Under the pieces are notes generated by a model, which saw only the letters and a list, made by a program, of their open reading frames with translations, had not been told where the DNA came from and made no database searches. Below, in pieces: positions 49,742-63,478 of a stretch of DNA of 64,000 nt. Positions within the stretch are counted from its first letter, which is position 1; each line of letters begins with the position of its first letter. The position numbers and the translations under genes are program-made. Source of the stretch: Colius striatus (lineage: Eukaryota > Chordata > Aves > Coliiformes > Coliidae); assembly GCF_028858725.1 (NCBI RefSeq), contig NC_084767.1:34575519-34639518 (forward strand). Reading direction: 5' to 3'.

Positions 49742-52700
49742 CTGGAGTGTAGTGCTTTTTTTCCATAATAGATTCAGTGGCAGGTTAAGTCTCCCAGTTG
49801 GAGGCACTGATTGTTTTTATCTGCCATTCTTCTTTATGCCATCTCCAATTCTTTGATAGCAAAACAAGGATATGTGAAGAGTCAGGATTTTAAAGCAAAA
49901 GAACTTAATTAAACCAGCTTTTTTAACTTCCTATCCTGTTTGCCATATGCTCAAAACAAGATGCAGTAATGAAGGAACATAGAAAGATCAGGTTTGGGGA
50001 TTTCATTTGTCCTTGAGGGGTTTTTTTCGTTTTTTCAATGCTTCAGTAATTGGAATAGTTTATAAAATGGTCTCAGGGGTCGTAACTTATGCATGACACA
50101 AAATATATGGAACTAACATGAACTGGTCATTCATGTGGCCCAGGATCCTGTCTCTTGACAGTGGATAGTATTGGATACTGCCTGTCCTTAAGGAAAAAGT
50201 CTTGAAACAGATTGGCATCTAAGATCTCAATGTCCCAGAATTAAAATATATAAAAATTAAGTATATGCACTATTTTTAAATAAAGTTTGTAACTCAGCAA
50301 GTACTTATAGTTTTGACAATAAGGAGAAACTTTAAAAAGTGCATACTACTACTCCTTTAGACCTGCAGACAGCAGAAAAATGCTGGAAGGGCCGTGTAGA
50401 GGTACTTTTAAGTTCATCCCTGTCACTGATCTAGGCACCTGGGATAATAACATTTGAAATGCAACAATAGTAAGTGGTGTGACTAGAAATACAGCAAGGA
50501 AAAGCACTTAAAGCCCCACCCAGTGCTAGGAAGACAAGCAGGGTTGTTACATGACATGGTTACAACTCTGTAACTGAGCTATATGTCTAAAGTTATATTC
50601 TTGTTAGAACATGATCAAGGTCCCAGCCATACTGCATATTTTAATCATGCTGTAATTTCACCAGGGGACAACAGTAGGATAACCAGGTCCTAAGATGCGG
50701 ATATATTTGAGGCAGAGTCAGAGAGAGCAAGAAAATATCCAGGAGTAGAAATGCCAGCACAGCCAAAGTGCCTTAGGGAAAAAAACTCATGACTGCCAGA
50801 AAGTCAGTATGAGATGAGTCTTGGATAGAAATCCCATGATAGAATTGTCAGTGATAGGTTTACTTGCTGATATAAATTCACTAAAACTTGTTCTTGTTAA
50901 AAAAAAAAAATCAACCAAAGAATAACTTGCAATGGAAGCAAAAGAAGTATATGCCCTCTAATAAGAACAGAAGACTGATGAGATTTCTCAACGTCTGTAT
51001 CAGAAACTTTTTGACTGACTTTACTACAGCATTCCTTTGGAGAAACTCTCATTTCAATAGGTAGCTATTCCCTTAAAAGCACTAGATCAACCTTTTTATC
51101 CTGCCTTTACCCAAGAGGCTGTTCCTAGTATACCATGGTGCCAATCCTCTCCATGAAGCTGTTTCTACAGAAAGCAGTGCTGCAAAAGAGAGTAAAATCA
51201 AATATCACAGTTGTGCTTAAAAAAGGGAAACAGGGGAAAAAAAAAAAAAGACTACAGAGATTCAAATTCATATTATGCAGGCTAACAAGGCACCCCTTTG
51301 GAATCGGTAGAAATTCTTCAGACGTTAGATCAGGCCAAATGTGCTCCCTTTTATGGTGCCGCGGGTTTGACAGGTATCTTTATTCACTGTCATCTCTGTT
51401 GACCAGGTACTTACTCATTAATCGCTCTATTTATATATTTATCCCCAGTCTAATAGCCAAAGGTTCCATTATTTATCAGATTGAGATAAAAGCCAAATCT
51501 CAGGGTTCAATGAGAATTATAAATAGGGCTAATACATGACCAATCTGCAGCCTTGAGAATTATCTCCAAGTTTCAAAATATAGAAAACATCAAGCAAGAA
51601 GGGATAACAGCATCTGATTTGCCATCATGCAGCTTTTAATGTAGTACTCATACTATACAGCTACGGCAAGAAACAAATCCAAGTAGTAATGCTATTTTTT
51701 AATGTCAAATATACAAAAGTGTACACATGGGATGCAGGGTGACAGAGAATACATTGTCAGGAAATGAAGTGTAACCATGATCTAGCAGCAACTGCTAACT
51801 TAGGAAGCCCAAGCTCCTAAGACAGGAGAGCACTCTAATGTGAAGCTCTTTCTCACATATAATGTCATTTCTTCCCTTTGCCTACAAGTCCATTATTGAC
51901 CATAGACTTAGGTTGAATACTGGGCCAAATGGTCCTCTTGGGCAACCTGATACAGTCATTCTTGTGGTGGTAAATTATATTTATCAGAATTTTAAAAGAA
52001 AATGAAAAAGAGCTCTTTGCTCTACTGAACTTTCTTTGAACAAGACTACAAAGCAAGGAATAGAGCTGAGAGCTAATTCTGTCATAACTGACAACTTGGG
52101 TAGCTATTTTACAACAGATATCAGAATTCTCAGAAATGTAACAATCTCAGAAGAGTCATGCAGGGTTTACACACTCCCTAGGAAACATTTGAAATGAAGT
52201 TGAACCTCAAAGGAACCCCTGGTCATGCCTTCACTTATTCAGATGCAGAACCAGCTCAAGAACAGGACTCACATCTTGAACTGTATCCAAGCAGAGTCAG
52301 CTTTTGCACTCTTAATCTGAAAGCATTTAAGAGCAAGTGTCTGAAATTGTTTGTGTCCAAAGGTGTGTCAGAGCTCCTTCCTCTGCCATCCATGTCAAAG
52401 TAGGGTAAAGTCTCTCCCCATATTGGACAAACTTTAAAAAAATCATATCAGATAAACAACCACAGATTTCAGATTGCTTAGCAAAGCTTGTCTGAATGAG
52501 CTAGGTCTCTTTGGCAAGTAAAAACTGGGCTAGATGTCTTGCAACAACATCCTTTCTTGAAGCAAACAGACCCTTCCAAATCTTTTGCCCATTCCTGCAT
52601 AGCATTTGAGGGCCGCCATCTTAGAGGAGGTAAAATTAACATTTGGGAGAACCCAGAAACCGTAAGTGGAGTTCTTCATAACCATGAGCTATCATGCTGT

Positions 52701-55477
52701 ATACCAGATCCCATTGTAATAATGGATGGGAAATAAAAAGACAATTCCTTAAACTGAGAGGCAGATAAAAAGGAAAAAAAAACGCAGCCCGTGGCCAGAG
52801 CTGCACCTACTTTGCATTGGTTGCAGCAGTTTGCAGCCACCTTTTTCTTGAATGCCAAGGTGTGGCTCATGTAGCTAGCATGCCCTAACATGCAATGCAC
52901 ATCTATATTTGATCGTGTTCTTATCAGATAAAAATGGAGCACTGCTTGCTGGAACCTGTAGTCTGAGGGCCAAAAAAAGACAGAGGGCCACAGGGCACAT
53001 CGCAGAATTCTGCAGATCGCATGTGGCCCTCCCACGCTTAGTTTGCAACATCACACACTGCCAGGAGAAAGATCAGATTTGGAATCTGGGCTACCAAGGA
53101 AATGAAGACTGAATACTTTATGAAGACAGATTTCTCAAGCTTAGGCAATGCAAAGAAAGAAAACACCTGAGATAAGCAGGTCCTCTAGCAGGTACACTTG
53201 TCTTTTTTTGCCCCCTACATACCAGCAAAGCAATAGCCATGTCCTTTCATTGCAATCAGCATCCACACAGTAACACACACCCCCCCAAAAAAAAAGGTGA
53301 GGAAATACCTTTGTTCCCTCAAAAACCAAACTGAGTTTAATATCAACAGTCCAGAACACTGGAGATCTGTGTTTGCCAGTCCTCTGGGTCATATTTGCAT
53401 ATCTATTTCTGCTTCTCCAAGGAAACAGGCCCAGCAATTCACCTCAACAACTGGCAGTATTTTTTTTGTTGGTTATTTGATTTTTGGTTTAGCTGTTTAG
53501 CTTTTTTTAAACAAACCTTTTAAGAGTTAAACTGCATTTTACATGATAGCATGACAGCTTTTGAGATACATTACTTGAGATGGCAATGCACATTTTACTT
53601 GTATTGTGAATAACAAATACCTAGGGAAAAGCTTGGTTTAAAACTGTTCCTCAGCAATCATTGTTTAATACTTGAATGCTTTTCCCCTTTAAATGCAAAA
53701 TTTGGAAACTATTCCTCTTGTCACTTACTTGATAAGGCAATGACATTCCTCAGTATATTTGGCATTAATATGACTCTCAAACCACAGCCATTACACAAAA
53801 ATACAAGAATCGTGATTTTTTTCAAACTGAAAACAGAGTAAGAGAGCTTTTTCAGTATATACTACAGTCTTACTTTTCCCTTTAGTTCATCTCCCGGCCC
53901 CCTGAGATTCCTCATCACTCCTGCCTGTGCTTTCACAGAATTTTAGAAGTAGGACTATAGAGCCAGTTGGTTTGCAGGCATTTGTAACCTAAACCACAGT
54001 ATTTTATTCTTCACTTGTGCTTTTCCTTCTCTATACTGTGACTGACACTCTCATTTGCCTATCTATTGAGAGGAATAATTATTCCTAGGATGAACAATTT
54101 TCATTTGCTTAGTGACATCCACTCCCAGAAAAAGTGAACCTGATTATTAAAAAAACACCCCAAACATATTCACAACTGGTTTCTTAAATACTTTGACATA
54201 CTAGAAGAAAAGTAAATTCCAGAAAACATGATAAAAATATTGTAATATAACATAGGTTGTCACAATCGTCAGCATAGTCAATGAATTTTAATGCTACTAA
54301 AGAATTCCAGCAGAAAACTTCATTGAATATATGTTTATAACCCCACAATATGTGCAACAGTTTCAGTTATTCATCTAGGAACCAAAAATTAGAGGTTCTA
54401 GCCTTATTATTTTAGGAATGGATTTCACATACATGGAATTCCTGATCAACTTTATAGGAGCTGCATATATTTATCAGGATGAAAGAAACTTCACTTCAAT
54501 TAAAACACATCTCTGATTTGAGTAAAATATCTATTACTACTTAATAATAAAAGAAAAACTTGTGTGAAGTGCAGATGCAATCAAATAGGAATAGTAACAT
54601 CTGTCACATATGCAACATGCGCAATTTTCCACTCAATTTCAAAGATTAAAAATGCTAAAACAAACACTCCAGCACAGTAGGCTATCCTAATCAGCAGCTT
54701 CCAGTTCAGCATTGACGAGGGTAAAGAATTAAGTTGTATTTGTGAAGTTCCTGATATCAACAAAAATATAAAGATGCCACTCAGAGCTATAGTGCATTCT
54801 GACTTTGCCAAGTCTAGTCTCCTCAAAAAAATACAAAAGAATAACAGGAACATAGCTATTCAGAAACTAATTTTTCCCAGAAACAAGTTAAGAGAATGAG
54901 TCACAAAAACACTACTATCTCCATTTCATTTACCTCACTTAATTCAAGGGCTCTTTGCTATACATCCAAGCCAGAGACCAGTGGCCATGACAACTCATTG
55001 CCTTTTTCCCTGGATGACCTCATTCCTGGGCCAGAAGGTACAGCTAAGCAGCACCAGATGGTGCACACATAGAGCATGGTAACTTCACCCAATTCTCAAC
55101 AGGAAAGTAAGAGTTTGTTTTGGAGGAGGGGAAAGCTGAAGCAAGAAGGATGAACACTAGCAGGAAGGGCCACTATAAGAAAAGCCAGTCAGCCTATATC
55201 AAATAAGACTGCCTAATTTAATTTCTAACTTAATCTAATTTGTAAAACTAACAAGTACCTAACTACTCACCACTAGATCTCATCCCTCAGTATATCATCC
55301 CTCAGCAAAAGGCATCTGATTGCAAGCACATCAAATAGTAAAAAATAACTTCCAATTGAAATGTAACTGAATTGTGCTCTGCATCCACATTCACGTGACA
55401 ACAAGGTTTGACTATACGAACACTTTGGAAGACCTAAGACACTATACATTTTTTTTTTTAAATAACATTTTATGTAT
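49742..55477. other. Intergenic DNA, no gene seen
   Basis: AT-rich DNA with poly-A runs (about 50899-50910 and 51237-51249) and no recognised gene, RNA or transposon. The longest open frame (51135-51539 plus) includes a poly-Lys stretch from an A run and has no family resemblance. Confidence 0.5.
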
Positions 55478-56208
55478 CATAGAATCATAGAATGGTAGGG
55501 GTTGGCAGGAACCTTTAGAGATCATCTAGTCCAAATCCCCTGCAGAAGCAGGTTCACCTAGATCAGGCTGCAAAGGAACACATCCAGGTGGGTCTTAAAA
55601 ACCTCGAGAGAAGGAGACTCCATACCCCCTCTGGGCAGCCTGTGCCAGGGCTCCCTCACCTGAACAGTCAAATAGTTTTTTCTCATGTTTAAATGGAACT
55701 TTTTGTGCTCCAGTTTCATCCCATTACACCTTGTCCTGTTGCTAGATACCATCAAAAAAAGAGATTTCCCAACCTCCTGACATTCACCATTTAGATATTT
55801 ATAAATATTAATGAGATCCCTCCTCAGTCTCCTCTTCTCTAGACCAAACAGCTCCAGTTCCTGCAACCTTTCCTCATAAGGAACATGCTCGAGTCCCCTG
55901 ATCATCTTGGTGGCCCTGCTCTAGACTCTCTTCAGCAGTTCTCTGTCCCTCTTGAGCTGAGGAGCCCAGAATTGGACACAGGACTCCAGATGAGGCCTCA
56001 CCAGGGCAGAGTAGAGGGGGAGCAGAACCTCCCTGGACCTGCTGGCCAAACTCTTCTTGATGCATCCCAGGGTGCCATTGGCCTTCTTGGCCACAAGAGC
56101 ACATTGCTGGTTCACTGTCAAGCAGAACTCCTAAGTCACTCCGCAGAGCTGCTCTCCAGCAGGTCAGTCCCCAGCTTGTATTGGTGCATGGGTTTGTTCC
56201 TTCCCAGA
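55478..56208 (-). mobile_element. CR1 LINE, 5'-truncated copy E
   Basis: The 3' end is at 55478 (+ strand TCATAGAATCATAGAATGGT). On the minus strand the ORF2 tail runs in one frame from 56121 to 55558 and is interrupted by a single TAG at 55921-55923, where a CAG Gln codon is expected after LLKRV. Upstream of 56121 the SAERDLGVL segment is damaged. The 5' edge is near 56208 (VHQYKLGTDL-type segment), next to a short AT run at about 56243-56263. Confidence 0.94.
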
Positions 56209-57654
56209 CATATATGCGGTTGTTCGTTTCCAGATATATTTATATGGATATATATATATATATAATGCTCTCAAGTCTTTGCTAAACTGTGGCCATCCTT
56301 GATGAGATATAGATGACATTGCTGCACTGTACCAGAAACTTCAGGGGAAGGTTCAGTAGAGAGAATGTGCAAACAGACCAGGAATTCAGCCAGAAGTGCA
56401 AGCTCTCATTCCTAGGACTCCGTATACACCTTATTGATTGGCACAGCATCTCTCAGCATTAGTTACACACAGTTCAAAGCTTTTAGGAAAGATAAATTAG
56501 AAGCTAAACTATTTACAGCATTCAAGTTAATTCATTTAAAGGTATCTCAAGTGTCTGTGCTGCTAGGCTGCTAATTATGTGACTGAAATGCACACAAATT
56601 TTCTTAAAAAAGCTTCAAATTAATGGAAGAAGCCTATTAAGAATACTTCTTAATTAAAACTTTTTATGTCACAAATAAATTGTTTCTGGAAATAAAACCC
56701 TGATACAGAATATCCATATAAGAATAAAAAGTGTAGCTGCACACTTAATACTTTACAAATATTAAGGCTAGTAAGGCAAAAATTGTTTTTTATAAGCAAT
56801 TAAGAGCAAAAGAAAAGCATGGTGTCTATTATCATTTCTCAAAAGGATACTATAAAAATGCCTTTCTATATGCCCCTATAAATGCAACAGCAGATCCATT
56901 ATTTAATTTTGTAGCAAAATCCCATGTTCCATACTTCTGTTTAGCTACACTGATTGCATTTCCTTAAAGTTTCTAGAATTCCTCATCTTTTCCGATTGAT
57001 AAGTGTAAAAAAAAAACCAAAAAACAAACCATAATTAGATGGCTATTGATAAAGATTACCAGTGGAAATCTCAAGTTACCTTACATATTTCTTAATTTCT
57101 AAATTCTTTCTTTGGATTATTGGGTTTTGGTTTTGCTGTTTAGAAACGTACTTATTTTATGCATCATTTTGTTATTTTCTGTGCCACGTCTTTTCTGCTG
57201 CAGAGGATGAGATATGTACTCAAAACAACACCCCAACATTAGGTCTCCTGATACCTCTATTTGTAAGGAAAGACTGGGCATGCTAGTGGAGTAGGATCAG
57301 TGCTGAAGCCCACAACAGCAGTGATGTCCTTCCAGACAGCACTTCCAAGGCTATCCCTGTAGGGAATGCACATGGGCGCCCTCCTGGAAGAGTGAAAAAG
57401 TCACCACTGTATGTTTGTTCTGTGAAAGAAAACTATAATTACTGCTTTTGTTTGAGCCATTGAATGTGTTATTTTTAGCAGGAATACTGCAAATTTTAGA
57501 AACTGTTTTTATTTAGCTTGTATGCAGAGAGGTGTGAGGATTCATTCCTGTAAGTTCACATGTACCAGAAATTATTGAAAAAGCAGGAAAATCAAGAGGA
57601 TTTGAAGTGCTTTATATACCCTACACTTCTTCATGTATTCCAATATTCCATAAG
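56209..57654. other. Intergenic DNA, no gene seen
   Basis: AT-rich sequence with an AT run at about 56243-56263. Nothing else is recognised. Confidence 0.5.
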
Positions 57655-58206
57655 CAGAGAAATAAAACTCCACCTGGAAAGCTGTGTATAGCTCTGGAGT
57701 CCTCAGCACAGGAAAGATACGGACTTATTGGAGCAGGTCCAGAGGAGGGCCACAGAAATGATCAGAGGGATGGGACACTTCTCCCATGAGGAAAGGCTGA
57801 GAGACTTGAGGTTGTTTAGATTGGAGAAGAGAAGGCTCCTGGTAGACCTTGTTGCTGCCTTTCAACAGTTAAAGGGGGCCTATAAGAAAGATGAAGGCAG
57901 ACTTTTTAGCAGGGCCTGTTGTGATAGGAAAAGGGGTAATGGCTTTAAACTGAAAGAAGGTACATTCAGACTAGATATAAGGAAGACATTTTTTACAATG
58001 CGGGTAGTGAAACACTGGAACAGGTTGCCCAGAGAGGTTGTAGATGGCTTATCCCTGGAAACATTCCAGGTCAGGTTGGATGGACTCTGAGCAGCCTGCT
58101 CAAGTTGAAGATGTCCTTGCTCATTCATAGAATCATTATAGTTGGTGGTTGGACTAGACGAGCTTTAAAGGTCCCTTCTAATCCAAACCATTCTATGATT
58201 CTATGA
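57655..58206 (+). mobile_element. CR1 LINE of a different subfamily, copy F
   Basis: The plus strand encodes a CR1 ORF2 tail open from 57728 to 58090 (VQRRATEMIRGMGHFSHEER, then KRGNGFKLKEGTFRLDIRKT and HWNRLPREVV). Its sequence differs clearly from copies A-E (VDLVAAFQQLKG in place of [11 protein letters not shown]), so it belongs to another CR1 lineage. It ends in two TTCTATGA repeats at about 58190-58206. The 5' edge is approximate. Confidence 0.9.
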
Positions 58207-59194
58207 AGTAGTAGCACAGTCCAGTCATGGGTTTGGTTTTTTCCCTCTTTTCAGTGCACAAGGCAATGGTATCTCAGCTCAGGTCTTGGCTCAGTGCTGG
58301 ACCCCATTCCAGGCAGAACCTGAGTGTAACAGACCTGCCTGGACAACAGATCACACTTCATCTTGTTACACAGTCAGTCCACAAACGGGCCCATTGCTAG
58401 AGGCCATCACTTGCCAGGTAAAATACCTGGCAATTCTGCTGTGGAGGTAAGAGTATTACATGAGAAGCAGGAAGCCTGGAAGTCATCAGGGCTTTTAGCC
58501 ACATAAAGGGTGAAAGCAGGGCTGATAAAAGCTGCTACATTCCCTGCAAACCATGTAAAACTCTGGCACAGGAGTTGATTGCACATATAATACTCCATGT
58601 GCAGAGCTTGGCAAATCTTAGCAAGAAAGTTAATAACTCACTGAGGAAAAAAAAACAAGAAAAAAAGCCACTACATTCAGTGCAGCAGGCAGGTGTTTTG
58701 TTACATGCCTGTAAAATACATGTTCATGTCATTTGGCAGCTTTGGATTCCAGGTCAGGCTCACCCCCAAAAGCAAAGATCAGTTAATATCCATTCCAGGT
58801 GCCACTCATATACCAGAAAGACAAGACAGTAAAGAAATATACCTCCAATCAGGAAGCTTAGAGAAGCAGCAGAAGGGCATGGAAAATTCAAATAAAAGAT
58901 TCAGGTTTGTGGACCACTTTTCATTTACATATATATTCAGGAGTGGCACTGCTGTGCACCATGGATGACTATATCCTGTACATGAGGTTTTGATCTGACT
59001 ACCCAAATTGTGATACATTTGGTAGTCTTTTCTAGAAAAAAAACAAAATTTAATGCTAAAGGGAAACAATCATTACATTTGGAAAGATCTAACTTTTGTT
59101 ACTTTTGTACTACAGATAACCCTATCCCATTTTCAATCTCATAATTTTCTGAATTACTAAATAACAAAATAAACAATTATTTTAAGTGCCTCTA
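58207..59194. other. Intergenic DNA with a small hairpin
   Basis: About 1 kb without a recognisable gene. TTGCCAGGTA at 58411-58420 and TACCTGGCAA at 58424-58433 form a 10-bp inverted repeat with an AAA loop. Confidence 0.5.
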
Positions 59195-59662
59195 AGAATC
59201 ATAGAATCATACAATGGTAGACGTTGGAAGGAATCTCTAAAGATCATCTAGTCCAAACACCCTGCAGAAGCAGGTTCACCTAGATCAGGTTGCACAGGAA
59301 TATATCTTGATGACTTTTGAAAATCTCCAGAGGAGACTCTACACCCTCCCTGGGCAGCCTGTGCCAGGGCTCCCTCATCTGAACAATACAACAGTTTTTT
59401 CTCATGTTTAAATGGAACTTTCTGTGTTCCAGCTTCATCCCATTACCCCTTGTCCTGTTGCTAAATACAACAGAAAAAAGGGATGCCCCAACCTCCTGAC
59501 ACCCATCATTTAGATATTTGTAAATGTTAATGAGATCCCTGCTCAGTTTTCTCTAGACTAAACAGCCCCAGTTCCCGCACTCTTTCCTCCTAAGGAAGAT
59601 GTTCCAGTCCCCTGATTATTTTGGTGTCATCAGCAAACTTGCTGAGGATACACTCTGTCTAT
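59195..59662 (-). mobile_element. CR1 LINE copy G with large internal deletion
   Basis: The 3' end is at 59195 (+ strand GAATCATAGAATCATACAAT). CR1 tail sequence continues to about 59620. There the sequence jumps from the CTTGGTGG segment (ORF2 C-terminal part) straight to the GGTGTCATCAGCAAACTTGC segment, which complements the FADDT catalytic box. About 440 bp of CR1 are missing. It stops at about 59662. Confidence 0.9.
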
Positions 59663-59854
59663 CATGATAATCCTCTCTAACAAATGTTTCTATTTTGATG
59701 ATAGAGATTGCTTACACTGCTCATTTTAATGTTTTTAAGAATATCATAACAGCACTTCACTAGGCAGCCTCACCACAGCTCTTGACAACGAATTAGTTTG
59801 TCCATCATTACAGGAGTCTGTCCATAATTCAGATAGTCTTGTTGTGTTCAGCTT

Positions 59855-60400
59855 CACAGAATCAGAATCACAGAATCTCAAGGGCTGGGAGGGACCTCAA
59901 AAGATCATCTAGTCCAACTCCCCTGCCAGAGCAGGACCACCTAGAGTAGGTCACACAGGAACTCATCCAGGTGGGTTTTGAGTGTCCCCTGAGAAGGAGA
60001 CCCCACAACCCACCTGGGCAGCCTGTTCTAGTGCTCTGTCACCCTCACAGTGAATAAATTCTTCCTTGTATTTCTTTGGAACCTCTTATGTTCTAGTTTA
60101 TACCTATTGCCCATTGTCCTATCATTGGACATCACTGAGAACAGTCTGGTTCCATCCTCCTGACAGCTGCCGTTTATGTATTGATAAACGTTATTGAGAT
60201 CACCCCTCAGCCTCCTCTTCTCCAAGCTGAAGAGCCCCAGTTCCCTCAGCCTTTCATGATAAGGGAGATGCTCCACTCCCTTAACCATCTTTGTGGCCCT
60301 GCACTGAACTCTCTCCAGCAGCTCCCTGTCATTCTTGAACTGAGGGGCCCAAAACTGGACACAATATTCCAGATGCAGTCTCACAAGGGCAGAGGAGAAG
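59855..60400 (-). mobile_element. CR1 LINE, 5'-truncated copy H (another subfamily)
   Basis: The + strand begins CACAGAATCAGAATCACAGA at 59855 and continues with GGGAGGGACCTC, a CR1 3' end distinct from copies A-E. The minus strand has an ORF2 tail open from 60384 to 60028 ([49 protein letters not shown]), followed by a break. The 5' edge lies near 60400. Confidence 0.92.
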
Positions 60401-62929
60401 GATTGTCTTCAATATCCAGATGATGGTAAACTCCAACAATTCAAAGATTTCTTATTACATAGGTACCTCTCAAATTTCAGACAGTCTTGAAATACTGAAC
60501 AGAACCTAGTCAACATTTTTCTCACATAGACAGAATCCCTTCTACCCATTCAGACACTTCCACTAACATCTGGACAGCAAGCTCATGTGTCCTGAACAAG
60601 AGGAAAGATCACATCACAGCTATGGAACTGTTGGGGATATTGTATGCTAAGGAGTGTCAAAGCTGCCTTGGAACTTACCAGCTGTAAAACATGTGTTCCT
60701 TTCCTTTGCATATTCTCACAAAAGGAAGAGGCAGCTAGTTTGCAATCTGCTCAGGTATTTCTGTTACGTGCCTCAGCTAGCTGGTGCAAATAATTTTCTG
60801 ATAGAAAAGTTACACAATCTCCAAAACACTAACTTGCAGGCTAGTTTATGGAAAAGAAGTAGGTTTTGTTTCTGGAAAGGGCCATCACATACACAAAACA
60901 ACATCCAAGAGTGATAAACACAAGCAACAACAACAAATAATAGAACTTGTGTTTCTGAAAACTTTTTTACTCTTAGGAATAAGTGGAAGCATGCTAGGAT
61001 TCAATGACACGCAGCACAGCTAGTGATTACTGGTGCAATAACACCAGTAACAAACGCGGTTGGTTTGGGGATTCTTTGAGAGGAAGATTACTGTAGAAGT
61101 GTGCAGTTGCATCATTTAGACATGTAGGCCAGACCACTTTTGGCTGTGACAGCCATGTAAACTGCTGCCCAGCCTGCACTGACCTGTGAGCATTCGGGAC
61201 CCTCCCTAGGACACAGAGATGGCACAAGCCAGAAAATCCCCAGCCCTTTAATTCCTTCCCAGTATCTTAATGCCTTTTGCAAAAGCCAAGGCATGTTCAA
61301 ACTGCTGCTGCACTACAGCCCTACCCTCAGAAGCTGCAGGAAAACAGGCAGAGGTGAGGTAGCCCTGACCTACAGGGTATCAATCAACTCCTAGTCATCT
61401 ATAAAACAATAGGAAAAAAAGAAGTTAAACAATATTTTCCTCACTTCTTTCCCGATATTTTGCACATTCTTTGTACTGCTGCTTATTGGTAACAGAGCTT
61501 GCTCTGCATTTTAACTCTCCAAGCCAGGGCAGGTCATAGTAAAGCCAACTGCCAACAAACTATATGCATTCTCTAATGTGTATTTTTCAAACTTGGTATT
61601 GTACTTGATCTAGTATCTAAACATCAACTGTGATGTTTATTCTTCTTGTATCACTTGCAGTAGCAAAGGTCTCAAAGATTAAATAATGCCTCTACTTACA
61701 GACACACAGCTCCACAGAGTTCATATCCTGTTCCACCCCCCCTGCCCCCCCGCCAATAATACAGGGGAAAACTCAGTGGGAGTAGGGGAAATGGCATACT
61801 GTAACAAGCTGCTCCTTGTTGCTTTCTTGGGCAATGTGCAAAGCTGGCAGTTAGAAAGCCTGTTTTAACTAAGTTCTTTACAAGACCATTAACTGATTTT
61901 GCTATGACTCAAAATTCTACAGTCAGTGACAGTCAACATTTCTACAACCAGCACATGACTTTTCTACGTTCTTCTGTGTTCCATGGGTATAGATGTTGTG
62001 AAGGCTCAGTTTTGCTTAGCTTTTCTTACTCCATACAGAAGGGAAACAATTCTGCCCCTGCAACACCAAATTGTACTTTCTGCCTCTCTCAGTCTCACCC
62101 TAGAGGCCTAACTCCATGTACAGGGAAAAAGTTGAAGTGAATGAATATTGCCTTTCTTTGAGTCTGAAGACAACCTAACCTTCTTCAAACAAGGACATCA
62201 TGACAAAGAATTACTGTTCTAGAGCCTCTTCCAGTGGGTTTTAGAAGCAAAGAGCAACTGTGTATCTCCAGTATTTGATATGAGGGCCTTTTATTAGCTA
62301 AAAAAACAGCTAAACCTACTGGCAACACTCTTCTTGATGCCTAAATTTTCTAGAAAGCAATTAATCACAGGGTGTATTTATGGATAAAATAAGGTGTCCT
62401 TTAAAGCCTTTAAATTCCTTTAAAGTAATTCAGAGTAAAATCAGAGATGTCCTTCTCATCCTAAACATGAGAAAGCACCTCAACTCATTTCTGTTGAATA
62501 AATGAAGTCAAGCACATGACTAGGAAACACAATGGTAGCCTTGCACAAACCTTTTAGCATGCAATCAGCCTTCCTCTCAGCTGCACGAGATGAAAACACA
62601 CATTGTATTTTTATTTAGGGGAAAGAACTCTAGTTCAGATCAAAATACATTTTGTTGTGAAATGTTACGTTCCATGTTAAAATTATATTACAAAAAAGAT
62701 CAAGTTTTTATTATATGGCAGCAGTATTTATTTACTAGAACACATCAGAAAAACATTTATTTTAGGAAAGGACTATGCAAGGTTTTTGACAATTCTTGTA
62801 AGAGAACAAGGAAAACAATTCTGGCATAGTGTTAAAGGTGTCTCTCTTGGTAAGAAATGTCACATGCATGACTTCAGACTGCAATAGCTAATTTAAAAAA
62901 AAAAAAAAAAGTTTCAGGAATAGTTATTT
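60401..62929. other. Intergenic DNA, no gene seen
   Basis: No gene recognised. It holds a 9-bp inverted repeat (61027-61035 with 61042-61050), a C-rich run near 61735-61750, one copy of the 46-bp duplication at 62314-62359, and an 18-base A run near 62893-62910. Confidence 0.5.
62314..62359. repeat. 46-bp exact repeat, copy 1
   Basis: This is identical to 63453-63498. The first 26 or so bases are CR1-derived (complement of the IKKSVASR region); the rest (TAAATTTTCTAGAAAGCA) is not. No other CR1 sequence adjoins this copy, so it looks like a patch copied from the 5' edge of CR1 copy I. Confidence 0.95.
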
Positions 62930-63478
62930 CATACAATCATAGGATGTTAGGGTTGGAAGGGACCTTTAGAGATCATCTAGTCCAAATCCCCTGCAGAAGC
63001 AGGTTCACCTAGATCAGGTTGCATAGGAACATGTCCAGGTGGGTCTTGAAGATCTCCAGAGAAGGAGACTCCACAATCCCCCTTGGGCAGCCTGTGCCAG
63101 GGCTCCCTCACCCTCACAGTACTATAGTTTTTTCTCATGTTTAAATGGAATCTTCTGTGTTCCAGCTTCATCCCGTTACCCCTTGTCCTGACCCTAGATA
63201 CAACAGAAAAACGAGATGTCACAGCTACCTGATATCCACCATTTAGATATTTATAAATATTAATATGATCCACCCTCAGTCTCCTCTTTCTAGACTAAAC
63301 AGCCCCAGTTCCCACAGCCTTTCCTCACAACAAAGATGCTGCAGTCCCCTGATCAGCTTGGTTGCCCTGCACTAGACTAGCCCAGAACTGGACACAGAAC
63401 TCCAAATGAGGCCTCAACAGGGCAGAGTAAATGGGGAAGATAACTTCCCTTGACCTACTGGCAACACTCTTCTTGATG
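62930..63478 (-). mobile_element. CR1 LINE, 5'-truncated copy I
   Basis: The + strand begins CATACAATCATAGGATGTTA, a mutated CR1 end. The ORF2 tail on the minus strand ([37 protein letters not shown]) is frameshifted after LPKG. Near 63378 about 40 bp are missing, where ACTAGACT runs straight into AGCCCAGAACTGG. The 5' edge is at about 63478, inside the second copy of the 46-bp repeat. Confidence 0.92.
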
